Shown here in pieces: positions 55,489 to 64,000 of a DNA stretch of 64,000 nucleotides. Location of the stretch: NCBI RefSeq assembly GCF_905220565.1, contig NC_059398.1, forward strand, positions 5,541,177-5,605,176, in the 5' to 3' direction. The stretch's first letter is position 1, and every line of letters starts with the position of its first letter. The position numbers and the translations under genes are program-made. Source of the stretch: Melitaea cinxia (lineage: Eukaryota > Arthropoda > Insecta > Lepidoptera > Nymphalidae). The notes beneath the pieces were generated by a model that ran no database searches, had not been told where the DNA came from, and was given only the letters and a program-made list of their open reading frames with translations.

Positions 55489-55912
55489 GAATAGCAGTTT
55501 TTGTTCGAACATTCCGTGAGTAGCACATGGGATGAAGGATTGCCCAATAGCGGTCCACAGACACCGCTACGAGGCAGAAGATGCTTATCGTACAAAGCAT
55601 CACCAACAGCGACGTTGTGAAAAGACAAGCGTAGAGGTTTCTCGGTAGACCCACTGAAGCGAGTATCGCAAATGGGATACCCAGTAGACCAACAAGCAAA
55701 TCAGCAATAGCTAATGACACTATGTAGTAATTTGTCCGACGCCGTAATCTTCTATCGCGACGGAACACATGTATCACCATAGCATTGCCTACAACGGCCA
55801 CCAATGCCACTAAAATTTCCAGAGACGTGTAGGTTGCGTGTAATTCAGGAGTAGGAGACCGATGCGGACCTGGGTCCACGGCGGCCGTCGTTGTTACTAT
55901 TTCCTCGTCCAT
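55489..55912 (-). CDS. AdoR: Adenosine receptor-like GPCR, first coding exon (partial)
   Basis: Class A G-protein-coupled receptor, N-terminus to intracellular loop 2. The ATG at 55910-55912 gives MDEEIVTTTAAVDPG; an upstream in-frame GTG is not needed. TM1 (about 30-50) has the GN motif (N43). TM2 (about 63-87) has SLAIADLLVG (D71). C96 is the TM3 disulphide cysteine. TM3 ends in VSVDRYWAILHP (DRY 120-122). TNYYIVSLA, VGLPRNL, CTISIFCLVAVSVDRYWAIL and YSRNVRTKTAI fit insect adenosine receptors, which couple extracellular adenosine to cAMP signalling in Drosophila. The exon ends after ACTGCTATTC at a consensus donor GTAAGT (phase 1). The remaining exons (TM4-TM7) were not found in the 55 kb downstream, so the gene extends beyond view, has small exons I missed, or is partial. 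The subtype call rests on memory of the family. Confidence 0.85.
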
Positions 55913-56179
55913 CCCGAAAGTATTTATATCATTAAGACAAGATCGAAGTAACACTTATAGTATTTCTGACATGTTTCAAAATAATTTGTCACGACTAAAA
56001 TTGACCACATCAACATTATTAACAACGAATTTACTTGTTAAGTAATAAATGAAAAAAAAAATCTTAACAGCATTTTATTTAAAATATTTAAATGGTTAGT
56101 GAACATTCATCCGAATAAAAGGTACATCACATTTTTTTTAAAGTAACACGGTGATTGTCAGTTATCGTAAGATTGCAAG

Positions 56180-56300
56180 ATCGCGAAGGTCCGGCCTGTA
56201 CCGCCCGCGCGGCGCGTTTCCCACCACTGCGGGCGCGAATTGGCGCGAAACCGCATCGCTAGGACACACGCCCTACGCCGACGCACACTTGTTGCGGTTA
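56180..56300 (-). promoter_or_regulatory. CpG-rich patch upstream of the receptor exon
   Basis: About 120 bp of GC- and CpG-rich sequence (CCGCCCGCGCGGCGCGTTTC, GGGCGCGAATTGGCGCGAAA) in otherwise AT-rich DNA, 270-390 bp upstream of the receptor ATG. A promoter or 5' UTR for the receptor is the simplest reading. No core element is decisive. Confidence 0.45.
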
Positions 56301-56587
56301 TGAACTACGTTTACCCTTGACAACGAATCAAGACATCTATAAGCTGAGTAATACAGTATCTACAAAGTAACTACAAGTAATTTAATGGTGTTACTATTTT
56401 AGCAACTTTTGGATAATCGAAATATTGGCACGCCTTGTAAATTAAAATGGCACATGAAATCTAACTTGTCTCGGTACCTAGGTATAGGTATATACAATTA
56501 TTGTTGAGACGATTTTAACAGAACTAAATGTGAATTCATAGATATCTTTTACTTTCTTGCTCGAGACATGAAACCCGATTTAAGGAA

Positions 56588-56832
56588 ACGGTTTGAGCTT
56601 AATCTACTAGGCTGCTCCACTGTGGATTGGTGGATAATTTTCACTTCCACGAGTAGCAATCGCTATCCAGGTGTCTTTGATGGCAACAAGAACCGAAAAC
56701 GTAACATGCTCGGCTAGACAAAACGAGGAGGATCACAAATACAAATATCTGCCCAACGTGGGAATCAAACCCGTGATGGCCAAAGATTCGATGATTAGGC
56801 TCTCTCTACTACACCAGAATGGTGGTCGAACT
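56588..56832 (-). mobile_element. tRNA-derived SINE (family 1), diverged near-full copy
   Basis: The minus strand carries a B-box-like GGGTTTGATTCCCACG near 56760-56775. Then come body landmarks matching 28139-28495 in reverse (AGCTTAATCTACTAGGCTGC, ATTGGTGGATA, GAGTAGCAATCGCTATCCAG). Confidence 0.6.
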
Positions 56833-56884
56833 TACTAAAATATATACAATAGATAATAAATGAGTTAATCTCTAACCTTTCCGA

Positions 56885-57070
56885 TAAAGAAAAGACTACG
56901 ATCGAAGTAATACACGAATAAATAGTTAAGTAAATACGCGATATCTAAGAATACTCAAAAAGTAGTCATCAGGTGTTGATAAAATTTAAATGGGACAACA
57001 TGACACCCACCACCTTTCGATTAAAAAAAAGAATAATCGAAATCGGTCCACCCAGTAAAAAGTTCTGATG
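56885..57070 (+). mobile_element. AACCGACTTC-family repeat, fragment
   Basis: GTTAAGTAAATACGCGATAT, CATGACACCCACCACCTTTC and AAATCGGTCCACCCAGTAAA belong to the family. Both ends are missing. Confidence 0.6.
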
Positions 57071-57664
57071 TTTTTTTTGGACAATGAAGTCTAATTCTGC
57101 GCCTCCTGTGACAAGTGATACAAGTCAAAAATAATAGTTTTACAGGAAACCAAAAAAAAATTAAAAATTATTGTTCGTGAACATATGGACTAGATTCAAC
57201 TGGAATATTTTCTTTTGAAAAGTAAAACATTATCTTTAATTTAATATGCATTTTAGTTTTTTTTTTTTTTCGTAAATATTTAACTTTAAAAGTATTTTAA
57301 GAAAAATAATTTTAGGTTCCACTTTTTTCACGTTTCTTAAGTGCTATTTTAAGCTATATTAAAGGGATATAACTCTAGATACATCAGTATTCATAAAAAA
57401 ATGTAATGAAAAATAAAATCGCATTTAAATCACAAAGCACCAAAAATAGTGTTGAATACTTGATAGGTACAACTTGACGAAAATTAATATTCACGATTGA
57501 TTTTTAACATAGGTAGTTATATCACTGTACAAAAATTATCTCCATAACTATAGCAGATAGAAAAACGTGAATAAGACCAAAAAATCGTTATTTTTTTCTA
57601 ATAATATGATTTTTTCTGATAATATGAATTTGATAATAATGCATGATCAGTTCACATAATATTT
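57071..57664. other. AT-rich stretch
   Basis: Nothing recognised. Confidence 0.35.
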
Positions 57665-58040
57665 GTGTTTGCAGGTAGACGAAAAAAAACCGACTTCAAT
57701 TATATTGACAAGTAATACAACGTAGGTAATAGACGAAAAAATAGTCAAGTAAATACGCATTATCAAAGATTACTCCAAAAGTTGTAATTACATCTCGATG
57801 AAATTAAAATGTGGTCACATGATAAACATCAGCTTACGATTAGCTTAAAAATCATCAAAATCGGTACACCCACTAAAAAGCTATGCGGATTTTCGAGAGT
57901 TTCCCTCGATTTCTTTGGGATCCCATCATCAGATCCTGGTTTCCTTATCATGGTACCACATCAGGTATATCCCCTTTCCAATAAAAAAGAATTATCAAAA
58001 TCGGTTCATAAACGACTAAGTTATCCCCGAACATAAATAA
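57665..58040 (+). mobile_element. AACCGACTTC-family repeat, left two thirds
   Basis: Starts GTGTTTGCAGGTAGACGAAA, then AAAACCGACTTCAATTATAT, and runs to AAATCGGTTCATAAACGACT and TTATCCCCGAACATAAATAA. The GGAAGTCGGTT end is missing. Confidence 0.7.
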
Positions 58041-58796
58041 ATATATATATACCGCTACTCATCGAGTACAAATAGGTACTGATTAACTGATATATTCATG
58101 GATTTGTGAATTGGTCATCTAGAAATGTTTACTAACACAAATAAAATAATTGTACTGATGGGAGACATAAATATCATCATTAGACCTAAGCACACTTTAA
58201 CATCACGCGATTTTAAATTAGAGTAAATTACCTAAGTCTGTTATCGGCTTCATATTAAGAATGCGTTCGAGGATATCTAAAGCCCCTATTGCAATATTTT
58301 CCACAATTATTACAGATCAATATACAATATTATTGTGCTTGTCTAAATTAAAACACTCAAGAGGTTGCAGATAGAACTGCAGAAAAGATCTTGACCGGTC
58401 CCACTTATTTTTTATCCCACTTAGATACTACTTTAAAATGACCCCAATCTGCTCACTAACTAATTATACAGAAGCTGATGGAAGCTATAAAAGTACACAA
58501 GAGAGTATACGATTATTTTTAAATTTCCAAACAGTAGACCCATTATAAAATTATGGATAACACAGAGTATTTTGCGCGGCATAAACCTTCGGAATAAATT
58601 ACAAAAAACATTCAGTCACCTCATGACGAAATTTTAAAAGTAACGTATATCCGTTACAGGAACTTTTGTCTTAGCAAAACATTAAAAAGAAAATATGAAA
58701 GACAATAATTGAAGAAATCTATACACGATAATAAATTACTCTGGAAAATTATTAAAACTATAAACTTACTTAATTAAATAATTTAATTAAATATCT
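58041..58796. other. AT-rich stretch
   Basis: Nothing recognised. Confidence 0.35.
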
Positions 58797-58978
58797 ACAC
58801 AATACACACACGGTCATCTGTTCCTAAAGTAAGCAACTTAATGCTTGTATTATAGGTAACAGCCGACTGGTATATAGCTACATTTTTTTTTTTCGATAAA
58901 CATACTCGGGGCAGGAATCGAACCCACAACCCTCGGAGCAGAAAGTAGGGTACTACAAACTGTGCCAACGGGCTAGTC
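58797..58978 (-). mobile_element. tRNA-derived SINE (family 2)
   Basis: Minus strand: head GACTAGCCCGTTGGCACAGT (A-box-like), then GTGGGTTCGATTCCTGCCCC with a good B box, an A-run, and a body with TATACCAGTCGGCTGTTACC and ACCGTGTGTGTATTGTG. Fragments of the same family are at 23388-23470, 42375-42485 and 63705-63785. Confidence 0.75.
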
Positions 58979-59084
58979 AATTAAATAAAAAATAGTCTTG
59001 AACTACTAAATGCGAAATCTTCTCCTATTCCATCAATTAATTTTTATAAATTATTACTTTGCTGATATTGTAAAATAACTAGCT

Positions 59085-59395
59085 CTTCAAATACAACCCG
59101 TCGGACACAACTTCTAACAGCTTTAGTGGGATGATAGCCCACAAAATTAGCAAGTTGAAAGGTCAGTGGGCTGGTCACCTGCGTCGCAGGACCAAAGTCC
59201 GTTGGAGTAGACGTGTCCTGGAGTGGAGACCGCGTCTTAGCAAACGCAGTATGCGACATCTTCTGGCCCGCTGGACCGACGATCTTTGTAAGATTGCCGT
59301 GTAGCCTGGATGAGGATTGAGGAAATGATCTGGCGCAAACTTGGAGAGGCCTATATCCATCAATAGACTGCAATAGGCTAAACTGACTGAGTTTT
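59085..59395 (+). mobile_element. RTE-type LINE, 3' terminal fragment
   Basis: AAATTAGCAAGTTGAAAGGT, GGGCTGGTCACCTGCGTCGC, AAACGCAGTATGCGACATCT, GGACCGACGATCTTTGTAAG and GAGAGGCCTATATCCATCAA encode the last residues and 3' UTR of the same family as 43660-45593. The insert is 5'-truncated. Confidence 0.7.
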
Positions 59396-59589
59396 TTATT
59401 AATTATTTATTACCATACAAACATATATAAACTATTCATTGGAGCTAGGTGATTCATTAATACATAATGCTTTTTTACTCTTTCTTTTGCTTTTGTTTTA
59501 AAGAAGATATAATAAAATTTGACCAGATAAACATTTTAAGGTCTTTGGTTTTTTAGGAGGTCCTAGCTAACTATAGAATTGCTCATCAT

Positions 59590-59822
59590 CATTATCACTT
59601 CAACCTATCGCAGTTCACTGCTGGACATAGGCCTCCACAAGTACGCGCCTAAAAATGACGTGAACTCATGTGTGTTGCCCATCCCATAGTCACCACGCTG
59701 GGCAAGCGGGTTGGTGACCGCAAGGCTAACTTTGTCGCACCGAAGACACTTCGCCATCTTCGACCTGTGTATTTCAAAGCCAGCAGTTGGATGGCTATCC
59801 CGCCATCGGTCGGCTTTTTAAT
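59590..59822 (-). mobile_element. LINE 3' UTR
   Basis: ACTTCAACCTATCGCAGTTC, GGACATAGGCCTCCACAAGT and GGTTGGTGACCGCAAGGCTA match 33160-33480. It abuts a SINE fragment. Confidence 0.65.
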
Positions 59823-60036
59823 GGGCATAGGCCTCGTTTCCCATGTAGGAGAAGGATCAGAGCTTAATCCACCACACCGCTCCATTGTGGGTTGGCGGAT
59901 ATATTTCCTACTATGAGTAACAATATAAGTGCACATAATAACAATCGGGACCGACGGCTAAACGTGGTCTATGAGGCACGGTGGGGAGACCCACAAGGAC
60001 TGAACAAACACCCGGACCACGGCAAACATTTATTTA
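59823..60036 (-). mobile_element. tRNA-derived SINE (family 1), 3' part
   Basis: GGGCATAGGCCTCGTTTCCC, GTTGGCGGATATATTTCCTA and CACGGTGGGGAGACCCACAA match 28139-28495 in reverse. Confidence 0.65.
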
Positions 60037-60170
60037 TTTATTAATTAAAACCTTATTGCACCCAAAAAAAAGTAGATACAATTTAGAACCATTAGAATAT
60101 ACAAAAACAAATAAGTGCAAAGGCGGCCTTATCGCTTATAGCGATCTCTTCCAGGCAACCTTTACTAAAA
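60037..60170 (-). mobile_element. LINE 3' end
   Basis: TTTATTTATTTATTAATTAA, ACCTTATTGCACCC and AGGCGGCCTTATCGCTTATA, then AGCGATCTCTTCCAGGC, are the reverse complement of a common lepidopteran LINE tail. Confidence 0.55.
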
Positions 60171-60271
60171 CCTTTAAAAAATTACTACTATTACTATTAC
60201 CAATAGTGCGTAATCAACAACGTAAGTTTATTACACATAATGACATCAATTTATAACACTAAACATTGTTA

Positions 60272-61263
60272 TCTATACAAATAAATAAAATTGGAGTGTC
60301 TGTTTGTAATTATTGGTTTTTTTTTTTTTAATTTACATCCACGGGCTCAAAATGTCCATGCCTTTTGTTAACATGCATGCATTATTACTGCCACAGGCGA
60401 TTCTTGATTACAGCTACAAATCGACAGTCCTGTGACTGCCTAGTAAAACTAGGACGTGGTCCGACGCTGACGGTATTTCATTTATTTTTTCTTTCTTTCT
60501 TTGCAATTGCTGTTTGATGAAAAAGTATACACATCATTCATTCATTCGTAATTTCTGAACATATTATTATTTTTCTTATGTATGTCTATATTTACACTTA
60601 TTTGCTAGTTATCATATTTGTACACTTATTTCCTAGTTACCATATATTTACATTTATGTTCTACTTACAATATACACTTAACCTATGTTATTGTTAGTAA
60701 GGGTTTTTTTTATATATTTATTTATATATACCTATTTATTTTATTTATTTATTTCTGTTATTTACTTACATTTCAGTACATTACATACTTACATTAATAC
60801 ACCTAAATAATTATATATCTATATCTACTTTATTTGTATATTAAACACCGCAATGTGTCACAGATTCATAGATCCGGACCCCACGCCTGCCCCCAGCATC
60901 TTTAGCAAAGCCCTTATCTCCCAAGCGAAGCTCTCTCAGCGATATATCACGTTTGTAGATGGCTCCTGTTTGTGATATTAAAATAACCGCTTTTTACTAA
61001 ATGCATATGGACGTATACACGGTACCAAACACCAAAATAACATTTTTTACGATTTTTGTCTGTCTGTCTATCTGTCTGTTTGTTTCGGCAAATCTCTGAA
61101 ACGGCTGGACCGATATTGACGGGATTTTCACTGGCAGATAGGTGATGTAATAAAGCGTAACTTAGGCTACTTTTATTTTAGAAAATTTACTTTGTAACTC
61201 TGCAAACTAAACAATGCCTTTTTTGTAAACATTTCACGCGGGTGAATTCGCGAGCACAGCTAG
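60272..61263 (+). mobile_element. Non-autonomous Helitron, short family, split by a 656-bp retroposon
   Basis: The 5' end TCTATACAAATAAATAAAAT and the 3' end GAATTCGCGAGCACAGCTAG match 42947-43261. Between CTGTTTGTAA and CTGTTTGTGA lies an insertion of 656 bp. Confidence 0.75.
60300..60975 (-). mobile_element. 656-bp retroposon with 10-bp TSD inside a Helitron
   Basis: The insert 60310-60965 is flanked by CTGTTTGTAA (60300-60309) and CTGTTTGTGA (60966-60975). It begins with a T-run, so the element reads on the minus strand with a poly(A) tail. CCATCCACGGG-like text near its 3' end recurs near 15420. CGAAGCTCTCTCAGCGATAT lies near its other end. No reverse transcriptase is seen; the likely identity is a truncated LINE. 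Confidence 0.7.
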
Positions 61264-61574
61264 TTAAAAATAATTGATTAATTCAAGAAAATGTTTAGTA
61301 GAAATTTAAAGTTCCACGCACCTTGAAAGTGACATGACACCAACAGTAATATGACATACTGTATTTTTTTTATACTGTTTTTTTTTTCGCCGACAAAAAT
61401 TTGTTCAGTAAATTTTTTTGGGTGTCGATTAGCTCAATGGTGTCGACCACACGGCCAAAATTTTCTAGGAGCACTGGTTCCTTTGAGGTATTCAGTCTCG
61501 TGGTTATCTACAGTGAACAGAAGCCTACGTACGTTTGTTTCTTATAGTGCGGAGCTCTTATTGGCGAACTAAAC

Positions 61575-61740
61575 ATGCCGCGTAGAAGTGGTAGTGATTA
61601 GGAACATTCTTTAATTTTATCTGAAAGTGGTGGCAAAAAACATGTTACTTGCAATCACTGTAACGTGCAATATAAATCGGCCCAGGGCAATTAGGCTTAA
61701 ATAACATGTATTAAAATGTAATAAATGTCCAATTGAAGTG
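61575..61740 (+). pseudogene. BED zinc-finger fragment (hAT-type transposase relic)
   Basis: Starts MPRRSGSD, has an in-frame stop, then ILSESGGKKHVTCNHCNVQY and KSAQGN before further stops. The TCNHC pair preceded by a W/F-like position is the start of a BED zinc finger as found in hAT transposases. The downstream His/Cys pair is degraded. Confidence 0.5.
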
Positions 61741-62010
61741 AAAAAAACGTTTAGTTCTGAAAAAAGAAATAAACGCGCCAATATTATGTCAATTCTGGCT
61801 TTATCATCTGCATCAAGATCATCTACCTTGAGAACGGCATACATCATCAGCAAGCACATCAAATGCAACCACCATATACACAGTAAAAAAATACATCGAC
61901 ACTATTCGATTCAGACTCCTCAACACGCGAAGTCTTTTCTGTTAGCCATGGAGACGTTGTAACTATTGTAGCGAGAGTGCCGTGCTAGTGAGGTTCCGTT
62001 GTCGCTGTTA

Positions 62011-62286
62011 AGCTGGCCATTGACGATCAGTTTTTCGCGTGTTTAACTGATCAGTTCTTCGCGTCAGTTAAACTGATCAGTTTTTCGCGTCAGTTGAAAT
62101 ATTGCCCCACTCACTGGCGTCACTCCGGCTCTTCAGTTCTCGACCGACCGGGCTGTTTAATGGACGTGTAGGTACTACCCATTTTTGTTAAGAAAAAAAA
62201 AAATGGATTCTGATTCCGAAGAAGAAACATTAATTCTTAAAGCGGCTACTGCTTGTTTCCATATACTGGTCTACAATGCTTTATAA
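62011..62286 (+). mobile_element. PIF/Harbinger-like 5' fragment
   Basis: After TTA (62008-62010, a possible TSD) comes AGCTGGCCATTGACGATCAG. The word GATCAGTT(T/C)TTCGCG occurs three times in tandem (about 62036-62095). At 62203 a frame MDSDSEEETLILKAATACFH runs for 27 codons. Acidic MDSDSEEE starts and TTTTTCGCG subterminal repeats are seen in lepidopteran Harbinger elements, from memory. No 3' end or DDE domain was found. Confidence 0.4.
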
Positions 62287-62441
62287 TTCTATAGGAACAG
62301 TTTTTATTATTAGATGTACCTCATCTGTAATAAGTAGGTATGTCAATGGTCAATCGATCATGCACGGTGTCGTTAATGCCATTAATTATAAATGTATTTA
62401 TTTATTTCTAAGTGTTATCTATCTATAATCTATAATCTATA

Positions 62442-63672
62442 TCTATATTTATATATATAAACGCGAAAGGTCACTCATCACGAAATCTCCAAAACTATAA
62501 CACCTAAAAACTTGAAATTTGGCAGGTAGGCTCCTTATAAGACGTAGGCATCCGCTAAGAACGGATTTTATGAAAAGCGACCCCTAAGGGGGTAAAACGG
62601 GGGTTGGAAGTTTGTATGAAAGTCCTATGTTTTTGAAGTAAGAGACTTGAAATTTAAAATGTATGCTCTATAGATGGTGAGAAGGTGTTCAAATAATGTA
62701 TCTTTAGAAATCAACTCCCTCTTGGGGTTAAAACGGGGGATGGTAGGTTGACTCACTCATCACGAAATCTCCGAAACTATAATAGCCACAAACTTGAAAT
62801 TTGGTAGGTAGGCTCCTTATAAGACGTAAACATCCGTTAAGAACGGATTTTACGAAACTTGACCCCTAAAGGGGTAAAACGGGGGTTGGAATTTTATATG
62901 AAAGTCCTATGTTTTTGAGTAAGAGACTTGAAATTTAAAATATATGCTCTATAGATGGTGAGGAGGTGTCCAAATAATGTATCGTAATCTATATATATAA
63001 AAGAGAAAGGTCATTGACTCACTCATCACGAGAACTCAAAAACCGCTGGGACCATCCAGTGGTTTTTAATCCATCCAGGATGGACAAAGATGAAATTTGG
63101 TAGGTAGGTAGATTATAGTAAGTAGACGTCCGCTAAGAACGGATTTTGCAATATTCCACCGCTAAGAGGGTTTAATTGGGGATTACAGTTTGTACGAAAC
63201 ATACACAGCAGCTATAAGTTCGCCTGATAGGTTATTTATACTGCAGCCTGAAAATAAAGCTAAAAATGTGGTGTATAGAGAGGTTTTATAAAAATAACTA
63301 TTAAATTATACTAAATTGTGCCTTTTAAAATTTACTCAGTGTGATAAGCATTTCAAGTGACTGAAATAAAAAAAAGTTTGCGTTAAACATCTTAATAGTA
63401 ATGTGTATCTTCATAACCACGCGAACGTAGTCGCGGGCAATAGTTAGTGTATTATAAAACAAAGTCCCCAAAAGCGTATGTGGTCGATTCCCTCAAAATC
63501 TACTGACCGGATTTTCATGCGGTTTCACCAATGGAGGGAGTGCTCAAGAGGTAAGTAGTGTTAGGTTTACGGAATGACTAAGCCGATTTTGATGAAAGTT
63601 TCACTGGAAGTTTGCTGGTAAAACTTTGTGAAACACTGAATTCAACGCGGGCGAAGCCGCGGGCACAGCTAG
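62442..63672 (+). mobile_element. Long non-autonomous Helitron
   Basis: Starts TCTATATTTATATATATAAA, then CGCGAAAGGTCA, and ends ACGCGGGCGAAGCCGCGGGC, ACAGCTAG, T. Two internal units of about 281 bp start at the CATCACGAAATCTCC words near 62478 and 62759. A second 5'-like end (TCTATATATATAAAAGAGAA) lies near 62988, and an inner 3'-like terminus at about 63418-63448 (CGAACGTAGTCGCGGGCAAT). It is the best full copy of the family. Confidence 0.75.
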
Positions 63673-63704
63673 TTTATATATATTTATAAAAAAAATGTAT
63701 CTAA

Positions 63705-63785
63705 TATATCAGCCGGCAGTTACCTATAGCACAAGCATTACTGTAGGAAGAGACGACCGTGTGTATATTTTATAAATATAAAATA
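63705..63785 (+). mobile_element. SINE family 2, tail fragment
   Basis: TACCTATAGCACAAGCATTA and GACGACCGTGTGTATATTTT match 58797-58978 in reverse. Confidence 0.5.
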
Positions 63786-63789
63786 AAAA

Positions 63790-64000
63790 TAAATAAAAAT
63801 AGTAGGTGTGTAAAATAAAACTTTTTGTCGATGCTGTTAAATTTTATAATTTTCGTCCGTTTTCCACAAACATTCTGAATTTTTATATTTTTCAATAAAT
63901 TCTGTCATTATGACTCGTCTTGGGGCCACCGACGCTGACCTTTTAAAACAAAAACTACACTAGTGCACTCTCAATCACCGCGGACGCTGCGAGCAAAATG
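63790..64000 (+). other. Possible 5' end of a gene leaving the window
   Basis: The last bases read CTGCGAGCAAAATG: an ATG in a good insect start context at 63998-64000. They follow CTTTTAAAAC (TATA-like, about 63940) and a GC-richer stretch (CACCGCGGACGCTGCGAGCA). Only the start codon is inside the window, so this is no more than a hint. Confidence 0.2.

Noticed and set aside
55913..55954. Upstream GTG start extending the receptor by 14 residues
   Set aside because: The ATG at 55910-55912 is a normal start; nuclear insect genes do not normally use GTG.
61425..61480. tRNA-like text GATTAGCTCAATGG
   Set aside because: No B box or acceptor pairing follows within tRNA distance.

Overview
The window is AT-rich nuclear DNA from an insect, almost certainly a butterfly or moth (Lepidoptera). 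The evidence is the dense mixture of repeats typical of that order: non-autonomous Helitrons whose 3' ends carry a CCCGCGGCTTCGCCCGCG-type hairpin and CTAG, RTE-type LINEs with the CACTGCTGGACATAGGCCT tail, tRNA-derived SINEs, and many copies of a family bounded by AACCGACTTC. An insect-type adenosine receptor exon fits this. No bacterial, organellar or viral gene was recognised.

Host genes are few and all lie on the minus strand. (1) 833-2785: a secreted, Ser/Gly/Tyr-rich, mucin-like protein. (2) 38432-39244: a shorter type I membrane protein. These two are paralogues: both have an RxxDLLxGLxLYNLGR segment followed by two C-x16-C modules. I do not recognise the family. (3) 55489-55912: the first coding exon (N-terminus to TM3/DRY) of an adenosine-receptor-like GPCR, ending in a clean GTAAGT donor; later exons were not found. 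GC-rich patches upstream of (2) and (3) are likely promoters or 5' UTRs.

Most of the rest is transposon-derived, and several insertions can be resolved to the base from target-site duplications (TSDs). Notable elements are: a Ginger-like DNA transposon (31833-32878) with arrays of a 20-bp palindrome and a broken integrase; a hAT-type element (29153-31151, TSD GGTAGCAC); a THAP-domain relic with its intron still visible (13457-14290); an RTE LINE (43660-45593) split by a 305-bp solo LTR (TSD ATCGG); a 612-bp poly(A) retroposon with a 16-bp TSD (39566-40177) upstream of gene 2; and a 160-bp SINE-like family seen twice with TSDs (20357-20516, 47963-48122).

Unusual structures are a 217/213-bp near-perfect inverted repeat (20770-21235) directly downstream of a Helitron/PIF1 helicase C-terminal fragment (21278-21463), an 8-bp minisatellite of about 1.39 kb that is largely open in all six frames (10229-11617), and a perfect (GTATT)25 array (49891-50015).

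Layout: 0-3 kb gene 1; 3-10 kb repeats; 10.2-11.6 kb minisatellite; 12-14.3 kb Helitron and THAP relic; 14.3-19 kb sparse AT-rich DNA; 19-34 kb nested transposons; 34-38.4 kb mostly empty; 38.4-40.2 kb gene 2 and retroposon; 40-46 kb Helitrons and LINE; 46-55 kb sparse DNA with repeats; 55.5-56.3 kb receptor exon and GC-rich patch; 56-64 kb SINE, LINE, Helitron and degraded transposase fragments.
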